A stretch of DNA of 64,000 bases from positions 58,039,950-58,103,949 of the forward strand of contig CM071928.1 of the NCBI GenBank assembly GCA_016081115.2. The letters are read 5' to 3'. Both the position numbers and the translations under genes were made by a program. This document shows, in pieces, positions 35,015 to 44,117 of this stretch. The notes beneath the pieces were generated by a model. It did no database searches, was not told the origin of the DNA, and saw only the letters and a program-made list of their open reading frames with translations. Numbering within the stretch: position 1 is the stretch's first letter; each line of letters opens with the position of its first letter. The stretch is from Rehmannia glutinosa. Taxonomy: Eukaryota; Streptophyta; Magnoliopsida; Lamiales; Orobanchaceae.

Positions 35015-36506
35015 TGTTTGATACATGTTTTTATCTTAATTTTGATGATTTTATTTTATTACCAAAACAATGTTTTTAAAGGTTGTCCAATTACTCCTAA
35101 ATGATTTAAAATAGTTTTAATATTTTCCGGAGTATTTCCTCAAGTTTATTTTTGTTAATAATGGACAACACTTTTATTGATTTTATATCAATGAGTTTTT
35201 ACTCCTATAACAGGTTCCTAAATGTTGTCTAAATACTCTCGATCGGTTTAAAATATTTTTACTAAATTTTCGGAGTATTTCTTGAGTTTTATTTTCGACA
35301 AAAATTGGACAACATTGCCTCTCGTGGTCGACCGGCCGCCCATAGGCAACCCGTACTCAAGATGTTTTTAGAAAGCAGAAAATGAGACGGAAGTAAAAAC
35401 AAGTGTCGGCCGGCCGCTCGGCGTCGGCCGTCCGGTCGGCCGTCGCCAAATGATCGACCGGTACACTGGAAGTTTGTTTTTGAAACAGAACAAAATCTCT
35501 TCTATTTTTGATTAGGGGGGACCGGTTGAGACAGGGGTCGACCTGGTCGAAGCTCACGTCGACCTGGCCGCCTGTTGTAATTTTTAAAGTGTTCTTATTT
35601 CTCTTACTTCGTGCGACCGGTCGCCTGTGTATTGACAAAGACAAAAATATGACCGTTTGACAACAGACACATTTCCTTAAATTGTGGGATTGATTTCTAA
35701 CAAACCTATATTCTTGATTTTAATTGTATTTTTCTCAGAGATTTTCAATCCCCAAGAGGAGCCTATGCTTGATCAATCATCTCCTATAAATAGAGGAAGT
35801 TTTGGAGCAACCTATACAACAATTGAGATACAACACAACAAGATACACTTCAAGCAAACACTTGGTCTTTCATTGTTATTATTCTTGTTGTAAAATTGCC
35901 TAGCTTATCACTTTCACATCTTTGAGGTCTAGGCTTTTCTTGATTACACTTCGCACTCAAATTGTATTATTCATTATTGAGTTGTAATCTTGATTTTTGG
36001 TTATCATTCAAACACAAGATATCCTTGTGAGTGTTCTTGTGGTAAGAACACACTTGGATGATCTAGGTGATAGGTGAAGAAGATTGTGGTAATCTTCTTA
36101 TTGAGGTGTTGAAGAATTTGGTATTCTTCAAGGTTGAAGATTGTGGTAATCTTCACAAGGTGCCGTTGAAGGAAGATTGTGGTAATCTTCAAAGGGAGAT
36201 TGTGGTAATCTCCAAAGGTGATGTTGAAGAAGAGCGTGGTGCTCTTCAAGGTGTTGTAAGTTGAATTTGTATTAATTTTGGTAATTAATAAAATTCTTTT
36301 CTTTTCAAATCCATCCCGGATATACTTTGGGGTGGTAGAGGATTAGGCCCTAGGTGGGTTGAACCTCTTTAAATCGACGTGTGTTGTTTACATTCCGCAC
36401 CTTTATTATTGTCATTGAGCATTCGATTGCAAAAAGAGGGCGAAATTAAAAAGATGGAGATAATCTATTCACCCCCCCTCTAGATTATCGTAGCCGCTGA
36501 CTTACA
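35015..36506 (+). repeat. 5' LTR of the 35-43 kb element
   Basis: It starts TGTTTGATACATG and ends GACTTACA. U3 (about 35320-35620) contains repeated GC-rich motifs such as TCGACCGGCCGC in an otherwise AT-rich context. A TATA box (CTATAAATAGAGG) lies near 35786-35798, so transcription should begin roughly 30 bases later. Six stem-loops occupy 36077-36247, within the transcribed leader. The right end abuts the primer site. The ORFs inside are spurious. Confidence 0.9.
36077..36247 (+). other. array of six stem-loops with covarying stems in the 5' LTR
   Basis: Six consecutive inverted repeats share the loop GTGGT (TTGGT in the second). They are 36077-36099 (AAGAAGATT/AATCTTCTT), 36109-36131 (TTGAAGAAT/ATTCTTCAA), 36135-36155 (TGAAGATT/AATCTTCA), 36172-36190 (GAAGATT/AATCTTC), 36195-36213 (GGAGATT/AATCTCC) and 36229-36247 (GAAGAGC/GCTCTTC). 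Whenever a stem base differs between copies, its partner differs to match. The array follows the TATA box and precedes the primer site, so it would lie in the RNA leader. Function is unknown; packaging, dimerisation or protein binding are guesses. Confidence 0.85.
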
Positions 36507-36508
36507 AG

Positions 36509-36520
36509 TGGTATCGAGCC
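36509..36520 (+). other. primer-binding site of the 35-43 kb element
   Basis: TGGTATCGAGCC starts three bases after the LTR. It matches the plant initiator-methionine tRNA site TGGTATCAGAGCC with one base missing. Confidence 0.75.
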
Positions 36521-36527
36521 AAACTCT

Positions 36528-37685
36528 TTGGCAAGCTCGTTTCACATCGCGAGTGAAGAGAAACGATCGACGGCCTCTACGAACGAAGCTCATCTATCCG
36601 GCACCTCCACCACCAAGCCACCACTATTTGATTCCAAGAATTTTAATTTTTGGAAAGAAAGAATGGAATGCTATCTACAAGGTTGCGGGTTCGACATTTG
36701 GAACACCGTCATTAATGGAGAATCCATTCCGACGAAAGATACACCATACACCTCAAAAGGCTTCAAAAAGCTCAATGATGAAGAAAAGAAAATCATCTCC
36801 TTAAACGGTAAGGCTTTAAATATTTTGTATTGTTCATTTACTAATTTAGAATATGAACATATTGTAGGAATAAAGTCGGCACATGAAATATGGAAAAAAT
36901 TAGAAGCCATCTATGGAGTATTTGCAAATGTAAGGAGTCAAACAAAAGCATCTACTTCTCAAGATCATACAAGCTCAAATCTAAGGAATAAGCCTCCTAC
37001 AACTTCCAATTATGAAGAAGTTGAATATTGTTTTATGGGCATCAATGAAGAAAATGAGGTATGTCTTAAACCCTCTACCTCCTATGATATTGTCATTCAA
37101 AATGATTATAGTGATTTACAAAATGATTATGATGAACTTCAAAATGAATTCCAAAGCTTACTTGTTAGATACAAAAATTTGAAAAAGGAATTCAATATTT
37201 TGAAAAATGATAAGGATAGTTTATTTACTTCTTATGAATCACTATCATGTGCTCACACCACCACACTTGACAAGGTTAGAAACCTTGAAAAAGAAAATAG
37301 TACTCTTGTTGAGAATATTGATTGCATGAAAAAGGATTTATTAAAATCCAACTTGAGTACCAATAAAATGTCCAATATTGTTGATATTCATAATTGTGAT
37401 AAAGGACTTGATCATAAGCCTAATGTTGTCACTATGCATATTGGTCATTATGCTCCTAGAATTATTACTTGTTTTTATTGTGGCAAAAAGGGTCATACGG
37501 CTAATTCTTGTCGGGCTAGAAATAGCTCTAAATATTGTTGGAGACCTAAAAGTCTCAAAGCTAATCTTAAAGGACCCAAACACATGAGGGTACCACAAAA
37601 CAATGTGCTATTAGGTACCCCGGCAAAGCAAAAATCGGAGAAAATTCATGCCACCAAGAAAACATCAAATGAACGTTTCATTTGA
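36528..37685 (+). CDS. copia-type gag polyprotein
   Basis: An open frame of 385 codons. It begins with the sequence usual for such gags (ASSFHI...) but its first codon is TTG rather than ATG, so the normal start may have been lost; the next in-frame ATG lies in KERMECYL. The N-terminal third has FDSKNFNFWKERMECYLQGC and ...EIWKKLEAIYGV, typical of the copia capsid (DUF4219/UBN2 families). The middle is a long helical, coiled-coil-like stretch (residues about 185-280). A CCHC zinc knuckle, CFYCGKKGHTANSC, follows near residue 320, then a basic tail. The protein would form the particle and bind RNA. No protease follows. Confidence 0.8.
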   Translation: MASSFHIASEEKRSTASTNEAHLSGTSTTKPPLFDSKNFNFWKERMECYLQGCGFDIWNTVINGESIPTKDTPYTSKGFKKLNDEEKKIISLNGKALNILYCSFTNLEYEHIVGIKSAHEIWKKLEAIYGVFANVRSQTKASTSQDHTSSNLRNKPPTTSNYEEVEYCFMGINEENEVCLKPSTSYDIVIQNDYSDLQNDYDELQNEFQSLLVRYKNLKKEFNILKNDKDSLFTSYESLSCAHTTTLDKVRNLEKENSTLVENIDCMKKDLLKSNLSTNKMSNIVDIHNCDKGLDHKPNVVTMHIGHYAPRIITCFYCGKKGHTANSCRARNSSKYCWRPKSLKANLKGPKHMRVPQNNVLLGTPAKQKSEKIHATKKTSNERFI

Positions 37686-38816
37686 TCAAAGAAGGAGAAA
37701 CTACTCTCAACAAAGCCAATTTCCAAGAAGAGCGTATAATCAAAAATGGCAAGAACACAATCCTTAGAAATGGCAAATACATCATCAACAAGATGATTTT
37801 CAAAGAAGAAGAAACCATCAACCATGGGAAGGTAACCAATCTTGGAAATGGAGAAGTCATCATCAACAAAGTGACTTCTCAATGGGAAGATATCATCAAC
37901 AATGGGAAAGACACAACCCATGGAAACGGCGTAATTGGTAAACCGTATCTCCCCATTTGTATATGCATTTTATTTTTAAATCTATGCATACTCTTAATTG
38001 TGTCTTAATTGCAAAATGAATCTTCAAGTATTTATTTTTAATATAGGTCTCTTATATATTTATGAGTTTCAAAACTTTTAAAAGAGACCTTGCATGATTT
38101 TCTAAAACTCTTGAGCATTTTATTAGACTTATGTGACTTATTATCTCTTATGAAATTTTATAGCATAAGCTCTTTTTGATATCTCCTATTACTTGCCTAC
38201 ACTTGTATTTTTGTGCAAACTTTGTCTAAGAATTGTGTAGGATATGTATTTCATACTCATTGGCTATTACGTCATCAAGTTTCTTAAACTATCGAGGTAC
38301 GTTCACTTGTATTTGCCTTAGAACTCGATATTATACTTATGCACATATCTTTTAAGATATTTCTTTTTAACCCCTTAAGTGCCCCTAAATAATTTTGCAA
38401 ATATTTTCTTTAAAAAGGGCACTACTTGTTAAGTCTCGATTTTCTCGAATATATGTTTTCCGAAATCCATGTTTGTTGGATATAGTCCAAAATTATCTTT
38501 TTGCAAAGTTTTAAAACTTTTGGGGTGAAAAATCGAATTTTGGAAAACTCGGGAGAAAGAAAAATCACTGGGACGGTCAAAGCGGGGGGCGACGGCCGCT
38601 CGCACATCGACCTGGTCGCCCCATACCTCGACCGGTCTCCCAGGCCAATTTTTCAGGTTTTAAACGTTCTGTTCTTCATTTCGAAACAGACGAAGAAAAT
38701 CCCCCCAAACCCTTGCTGCGCGTAAATCATCCCCTTTTCTCTAGAATCTTCAATTCTTCATCATTTTTCACGATTCTTGTTGCTAATTTTCTTATTTTCA
38801 CTAGAATCTTACATAT
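37686..38816 (+). other. spacer between gag and ORF2
   Basis: 37686-37960 continues as charged repeat-like sequence with GGAA/CATCAACAA motifs and no domain. 37960-38500 is AT-rich non-coding. 38570-38645 repeats the GC-rich motif family of the LTR U3 (GACGGCCGCTCG, ATCGACCTGGTCGCC, CTCGACCGGTCTCCC) just before ORF2. No pol motif is found in any frame. Confidence 0.6.
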
Positions 38817-40150
38817 ATGGCTCCTCCAAGAAATTCCACCGATCAAAATCCCACTTCTAAGAGAAGAAAGGGCGGAGAGGGTACTTCGATAAATCGGCGA
38901 GACGAAGCCGAACAAAGGGATATTCGAGCCGCTCAAAGAAACGTGGCTCAAGAAGGTGATGATGTTCAAAATCCCATTCTCTCTCGGGCCCAAATTACCG
39001 AGCCGCGGAACAATTTCGCTCGAAAATTGCCGTTGGGCGAAAGGTAAAAATCTTTTGTTACTCAAGCTCCAAATTCTCGCAATGCTCTTAATTTCATCAA
39101 TAAGTATGCGGAATGGTACTATGAGGATTCGGGGATGGGAGGTAAATCTATTGCTCGGACTAAAATGTGTCGTTTTAGCTCATTTACAAATGAGTATCCC
39201 ACCATTAGGGGATTTTTGAGGAACAAGGTTGGATGTATCTATGGGAGCATGCTTATGTTTTATATGATGATGATATTATCCAACATTTTTATGCTAATAT
39301 GTGGGTGCAATATGATAATGAAAGAAAGCCGATTGCCGTTAATTCGCTTATAAAGGGTCGTCATTTTAGATGGACTCCCAATGATATTTGCCGGCTTTTA
39401 CATGTTAGAGAAGGTGGTTGGGATTATTTCTCTTGTGGGACTTGGAATGATGAAATGTTGGGGGTGTCGATGAAAGAAGTTAAGACGTATTTGGGAGTAT
39501 GGCCAAAGTATTCTTTGTTGGCAATGACACTTGAGCATCGTATTTTATCGGTCATTGTCGCATATTGCATTTGTGGTAAGTCGGGAAAGATGCCTAGCAA
39601 TATGGATTATTTTTTGACGTATAAGATTGCTAGGAGGGAACCACTTAACTTTGGTGCCATACTTATTCAATGTCTAATCGAGTCCATTACTCAAGGTAAT
39701 AAGAAGTTGGTTATGGGAAATGGATTTGTAAACTTCTTATTCAATCGGGACTACCTTCGTCGGAGGAGTGTAACTCGGAGGTATTTCAAAACGACTTTGA
39801 CATTGATAACATCGCCCAAATGGTCACTATGCGCAAGAACATGGAAACCGACCAACCAAAATGGCGAGAGGAAGAGGTCAAGAGTCTCCGATCCTAATGA
39901 CTTCTTTGATGACATCGAGGCCGCAAGATTGGCGGAAGAGGGCGAACCGAGCAATCCGGGAGGGTAATACGGTGCTCAACCGCCTAGGAGGTATACTCAA
40001 GCCGAATTTGATGAGATGAGGGTTTTTCATGAGACGAGGTATGAGGCTTTGGAGCAAAAGACCTCCAAAATGCAAAAGTCTATCGGCAAGTTAAAGAAAT
40101 TCATCAAGGACTTAATTCCCGGATCTTGCTTCTCCTCGGATGAGGAATGA
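38817..40150 (+). pseudogene. ORF2, plant-transposon-protein-like, lightly broken
   Basis: From ATG 38817 (MAPPRNSTDQNP...) to a stop at 40148-40150, about 444 codons with three lesions: an in-frame TAA at 39045-39047, a frameshift near 39225 and an in-frame TAA at 39965-39967. The N-terminus is basic and disordered. The core (39135-39900) has SFTNEYPTIRGFLRN, HFYANMWVQYDNERKPIAVN, RWTPNDICRLLHV and KIARREPLNFGAILIQCLIE. This FYAN...hydrophobic-segment...core layout resembles the 'putative plant transposon protein' family (I think Pfam PF20167). The C-terminus is a short coiled coil. Function is unknown. It stands where pol should be. Confidence 0.6.
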
Positions 40151-41378
40151 TGTTACCCCACCCCTTTACTTTCTAGCATTTTCATTTAAGTTGCTTTGTA
40201 CTTTGATAAACTTTTGTAAAACTCTTTTGTACTAATGATATTTGCTTGTCTTTCTTAAAAGGGTTAAAATTGCAAGTTGATAATGACTTGTGGATGATCT
40301 TGACTTTGATGGAGTATTTGATGATAAAAATACTCTAAAGCATTGTTTGATAATTGGTATGAAGTACTTGATGGTAAAAGTGCTTCTCTTAATGCTTTGA
40401 TCATTATGCTTAGTTGGATATATTGGGACATTTGACATTTGATACATATATTGTTTTAGGCATGACTTATTACTTGATATATGTTCTAATTTTTGGCATT
40501 TGTAATGCCTTGATCATTCTTAGCTTATCTCAATTGGGTTGAACCCTTGAGAATCTACTTTGAGCTTCTTATTTGATGAACAAATGTTGCGTATGTTGCA
40601 TATGATCTTATTGAGCTTTGGAATGAGGTTGATTGTTGATATGATAATTTTTTGGCTTGAACCTTTTACAAGGACTATATACAACCTCTTTTATTTTTTA
40701 TGCACTCAAGGTGTTCGATGAATTGTCGCAATGAATTGTTCAACTTTTACTCTTATGCTTTCATATGTCTTATATACTCATTGAGATCATGTCTTGACAC
40801 TTAAACGAGCTTATGGATATCAAATGATACATTTCTCCCATTTTTTTTCGGATTATGTTTATCTCCTCGAATGGTTGATAAATTGTCTCTTTGGCGCACT
40901 TTGATATACTTGTATGATGTTTTTATCATCCTAACATTCTTTTTGATGATTCCAAAGGGGGAGAAACAGGAAAATGGCTCGTTAGCTCAAAGAAGCTAAT
41001 AAAAAGCTCGAAATAAAAGCTATAAGCTATGGCTCATAAAAGCCATAAGTTGTGATTTATTTTTAGTCCAATTGTTGCTTGATGGACTTATATAATGATG
41101 TTTTGTGACAGGGGGAGCTTATAAGCTCTTGAACAAATTGTAAAAGCTAAAAGCTTTTAGCTTATGGAAAATTGCTTTTACATTATTCTTGATATGCTTG
41201 TTGATAGGGGGAGCTTGTGCTTTGAAAATATTTACTCCCTACTTGGTTGCTTTAATTTTTTGGAAATTTTGGTTGCTTCCAAACGGTCAAATGTTTTTAC
41301 CGGAAAATCATTTCTAAAATTGCTCTCTTAGTTTGTGTAAAAATTGTTTTGGTTTGTAATCATCAAAAAGGGGGAGAT
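40151..41378 (+). other. 3' spacer and polypurine tract of the 35-43 kb element
   Basis: AT-rich non-coding DNA with several GGGGGAG tracts (near 40968, 41110, 41207) and palindromic AGCTTATAAGCTC-type motifs (40980-41180). The true polypurine tract is CAAAAAGGGGGAGAT directly before the LTR at 41379. The repeated G-tracts may be older copies of the priming site. Confidence 0.65.
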
Positions 41379-42862
41379 TGTTTGATACATGTTTTTATCT
41401 TAATTTTGATGATTTTATTTTATTACCAAAACAATGTTTTTAAAGGTTGTCCAATTACTCCTAAATGATTTAAAATGGTTTTAATATTTTAGGAGTATTT
41501 CCTCAAGTTTATTTTTGTTAATAATGGACAACACTTTTATTGATTTTATATCAATGAGTTTTTACTCCTATAACAGGTTCCTAAATGTTGTCTAAATACT
41601 CTCGATCGGTTTAAAATGTTTTTACTAAATTTTCGGAGTATTTCTTGAGTTTTATTTTCGACAAAAATTGGACAACATTTGTCTCGTGGTCGATCGGTCG
41701 CCCCTATAGGGCAACCCGTACTGAAGATGTCTTTAGAAACAGAAAATGAGACGGAAGTAAAAACAAGCGGTCGACCGGCCGCTCGGGCGTCGGCCGGTCG
41801 GTCGGCCGGCCGCCCAATGATCGGCCGAGTACACTGCAAGTTTGTTTTTGAAACAGAACAAAATCTCTTCTATTTTTGATTAGGGGACCGGTTGAGGCAG
41901 GGTCGGCCGGCCAAGCCTACGTCGACCGGCCGCCTGTTGTAATTTTCAAAGTGTTCTTATTTCTCTTATTTCGTGCGAGTGCCGCCTGTGTATTGACAAA
42001 AATATGACCGTTTGACAATGAGACACATTTCCTTAAATTGTGGGATTGATTTCTACATGACTATATTCTTGATTTTAATTGTATTTTTCTCAGTAGATTT
42101 TCAATCCCCAAGAGGAGCCTATGCTTGATCAATCATCTCTTATAAATAGAGGAAGTTTTGGAGCAACCTATACAACAATTGAGATACAACACAACAAGAT
42201 ACACTTCAAGCAAACACTTGGTCTTTCATTGTTATTATTCTTGTTGTAAAATTGCCTAGCTTATCACTTTCACATCTTTGAGGTCTAGGCTTTTCTTGAT
42301 TACACTTCGCACTCAAATTGTATTATTCATTATTGAGTTGTAATCTTGATTTTTGGTTATCATTCAAACACAAGATATCCTTGTGAGTGTTTTGTGGTAA
42401 GAACACACTGGATGATCTAGGTGATAGGTGAAGAAGATTGTGGTAATCTTCTTATTGAGGTGTTGAAGAATTTGGTATTCTTCAAGGTTGAAGATTGTGG
42501 TAATCTTCACAAGGTGCCGTTGAAGGAAGATTGTGGTAATCTTCAAAGGGAGATTGTGGTAATCTCCAAAGGTGGTGTTGAAGAAGAGTGTGGTGCTCTT
42601 CAAGGTGTTGTAAGTTGAATTTGTATTAATTTTGGTAATTAATAAAATTCTTTTTCTTTTCGAAATCCATCCCGGATATACTGGGGTGGTAGAGGATTAG
42701 GCCCTAGGTGGGTTGAACCTCTTTAAATCGACGTGTGTTGTTTACATTCCGCACCTTTATTATTGTCTTTGAGCATTCGATTGCAAAAAGAGGGCGAAAT
42801 TAAAAAGATGGAGATAATCTATTCACCCCCCCTCTAGATTATCGTAGCCGCTTGGACTTACA
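41379..42862 (+). repeat. 3' LTR of the 35-43 kb element
   Basis: Same start and end as the 5' LTR (TGTTTGATACATG...GGACTTACA) and nearly the same sequence. Differences are few and mostly small indels, clustered in the GC-rich U3 part. The six stem-loops recur at 42431-42601; in the sixth, the left arm is GAAGAGT opposite GCTCTTC, a G-T (G-U in RNA) pair. The TSD AGGTC follows at 42863-42867. Confidence 0.9.
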
Positions 42863-42867
42863 AGGTC

Positions 42868-44117
42868 TAGAGCGGTATTTTCTCACTAACTCTAGAGAAT
42901 TTTAATTTCCACTTAACAGGCAACCCCTAAGTGCCAAACATTACACGAATTGGATTTAGAATATGAAGATTTTGAGGTAAGGAGGAAGAAATTCGAATAA
43001 GAATCAAGAATCCTACACTTACCTTGAGTAGTTGTGAGTTTAGAGTCTAAAATGAAGATCTTCTTAGGAACTTTTACATCTCTTAACCAAGCTCCAAAGG
43101 TCAGCCCCTAATTCACCTTAAAATATAATTTTGGTTTTATAATTTGAAACCAAAATGGAAAAAGAAAAAGATGTTAAAACCTCAAATTTACCTTGATATC
43201 TTGATTTCTAAGGATGTCTTGAAAGTCCTTTCAAGCTTATGCCCAAGTCTCCTTAATGACTTCAAGTTGAAACCTCTAAGTGTACCTCAAAATGAAAAAT
43301 AAACTCCAATTAGTAGGGAATGAGGTAGGCTTGAAGATTTTAAGGAGTGCTTGGAGAAGAAGAAGAATTTTCTTTACCTTGGCTTGATGTGGTTCGAAAT
43401 TTCTTAAGGTAGGGGGAGGAAGTTCTTGTATTTTTAACTAAGTTTGGATAGGAGAGAGTGTTAAGAGAGTTTGGAATAAGTGTAGTGAAAAAAAATGAGG
43501 TTTTGATCACTTCAATCCTATAATGACCGAATTGTTGGAGGTTTGTGGGAGGATTTTTGGTTTGAGTTGGTTAGATGACAATTATGGTGGAGTAATTAGG
43601 AGATTAGGACCAAAGAATATGGCTAGGTTACTTTATTAGGGACATGGAGCCAAAAGCTAGATTTTATAAAAATATAATAAAATATAATAAAAAAATATTT
43701 TTTTTAAAAAAATATAATAAAAAAATAATTGTTTTTTATAAAAATTGAAAGAAAATAAAATGTATAAATATCTATAATTAAATATTTAGAAATTTAAAAA
43801 TTAAAGATGTGAATTAAGAAATACGTATTTAAAAAAAATTGATTGAAAGTTGGTTGGGATAAATTATAGAATAAGATGAAATATTAGGATAAGGGTCGAA
43901 ATGTACTCCTAAATTTTTGAGGGTCTAATATTTCTAAAATCGTAGTCAACCGATCAAGTATTAATACTAGAGGAGGAAATAACCGTTAAATTCGAAAATA
44001 AAGAAGATGTGATTGATGTTGGAAGAAATAGATAAAAGTCGGGTCGCATTTCATTAATAATAGGTTGTAACACTTAACCAAATAAGTAATCACTACACAA
44101 CATCGTATTTCATGTTG
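42868..44117 (-). repeat. 5' LTR of the chromovirus, outer part after the nested insertion
   Basis: It continues the LTR broken at 35014 and matches 26512-27745 of the 3' LTR closely (for example ATTGGATTTAGAATATGAAG and GTCGAAATGTACTCCTAAAT). It stops at about 44117 after CATGTTGACAAAA; the expected last bases (TTCGGGGCCTCACA) are absent, so the element's outer end is deleted. Confidence 0.8.

Larger units (their letters stand above)
35015..42862 (+). mobile_element. complete non-autonomous LTR element with copia gag and a second ORF but no pol
   Basis: Two near-identical LTRs (35015-36506 and 41379-42862, TG...CA ends) bound an internal region with an initiator-tRNA-type primer site, a copia-type gag ORF, a second ORF (38817-40150) and a polypurine tract (CAAAAAGGGGGAGAT). 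The flanking 5-bp duplication is AGGTC. No protease, integrase, RT or RNase H motif is present between gag and ORF2, so mobility would need enzymes in trans. The copia gag and the PPT resemble SIRE-lineage elements. It lies inside the 5' LTR of the chromovirus and is younger than it. Confidence 0.88.
25893..44117 (-). mobile_element. Tekay/Del-type chromovirus (Ty3/gypsy), truncated, with nested insertion
   Basis: In its own 5'-to-3' order (high to low coordinates) it has a 5' LTR (44117-32527, split by a 7.8-kb element), primer site, gag, protease, RT, RNase H, integrase with a C-terminal chromodomain, polypurine tract and a partial 3' LTR (27762-25893). The gypsy domain order plus chromodomain identify a chromovirus; long LTRs and the chromodomain type point to Tekay/Del. 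Both outer ends are damaged: the 5' LTR lacks about the last 14 bases of its GGGGCCTCACA end, and the 3' LTR is cut at 25893. All frames carry lesions, so it is inactive. Confidence 0.85.

Noticed and set aside
35357..35893. Short frames in the LTR as genes
   Set aside because: They lie wholly within LTR sequence repeated at 41546-41879 with indels that break them; no domain.
36004..36249. Minus-strand KITTIF-repeat peptide as a coding repeat protein
   Set aside because: It is the translation of the stem-loop array; the pairing pattern, not the peptide, is what varies coherently.
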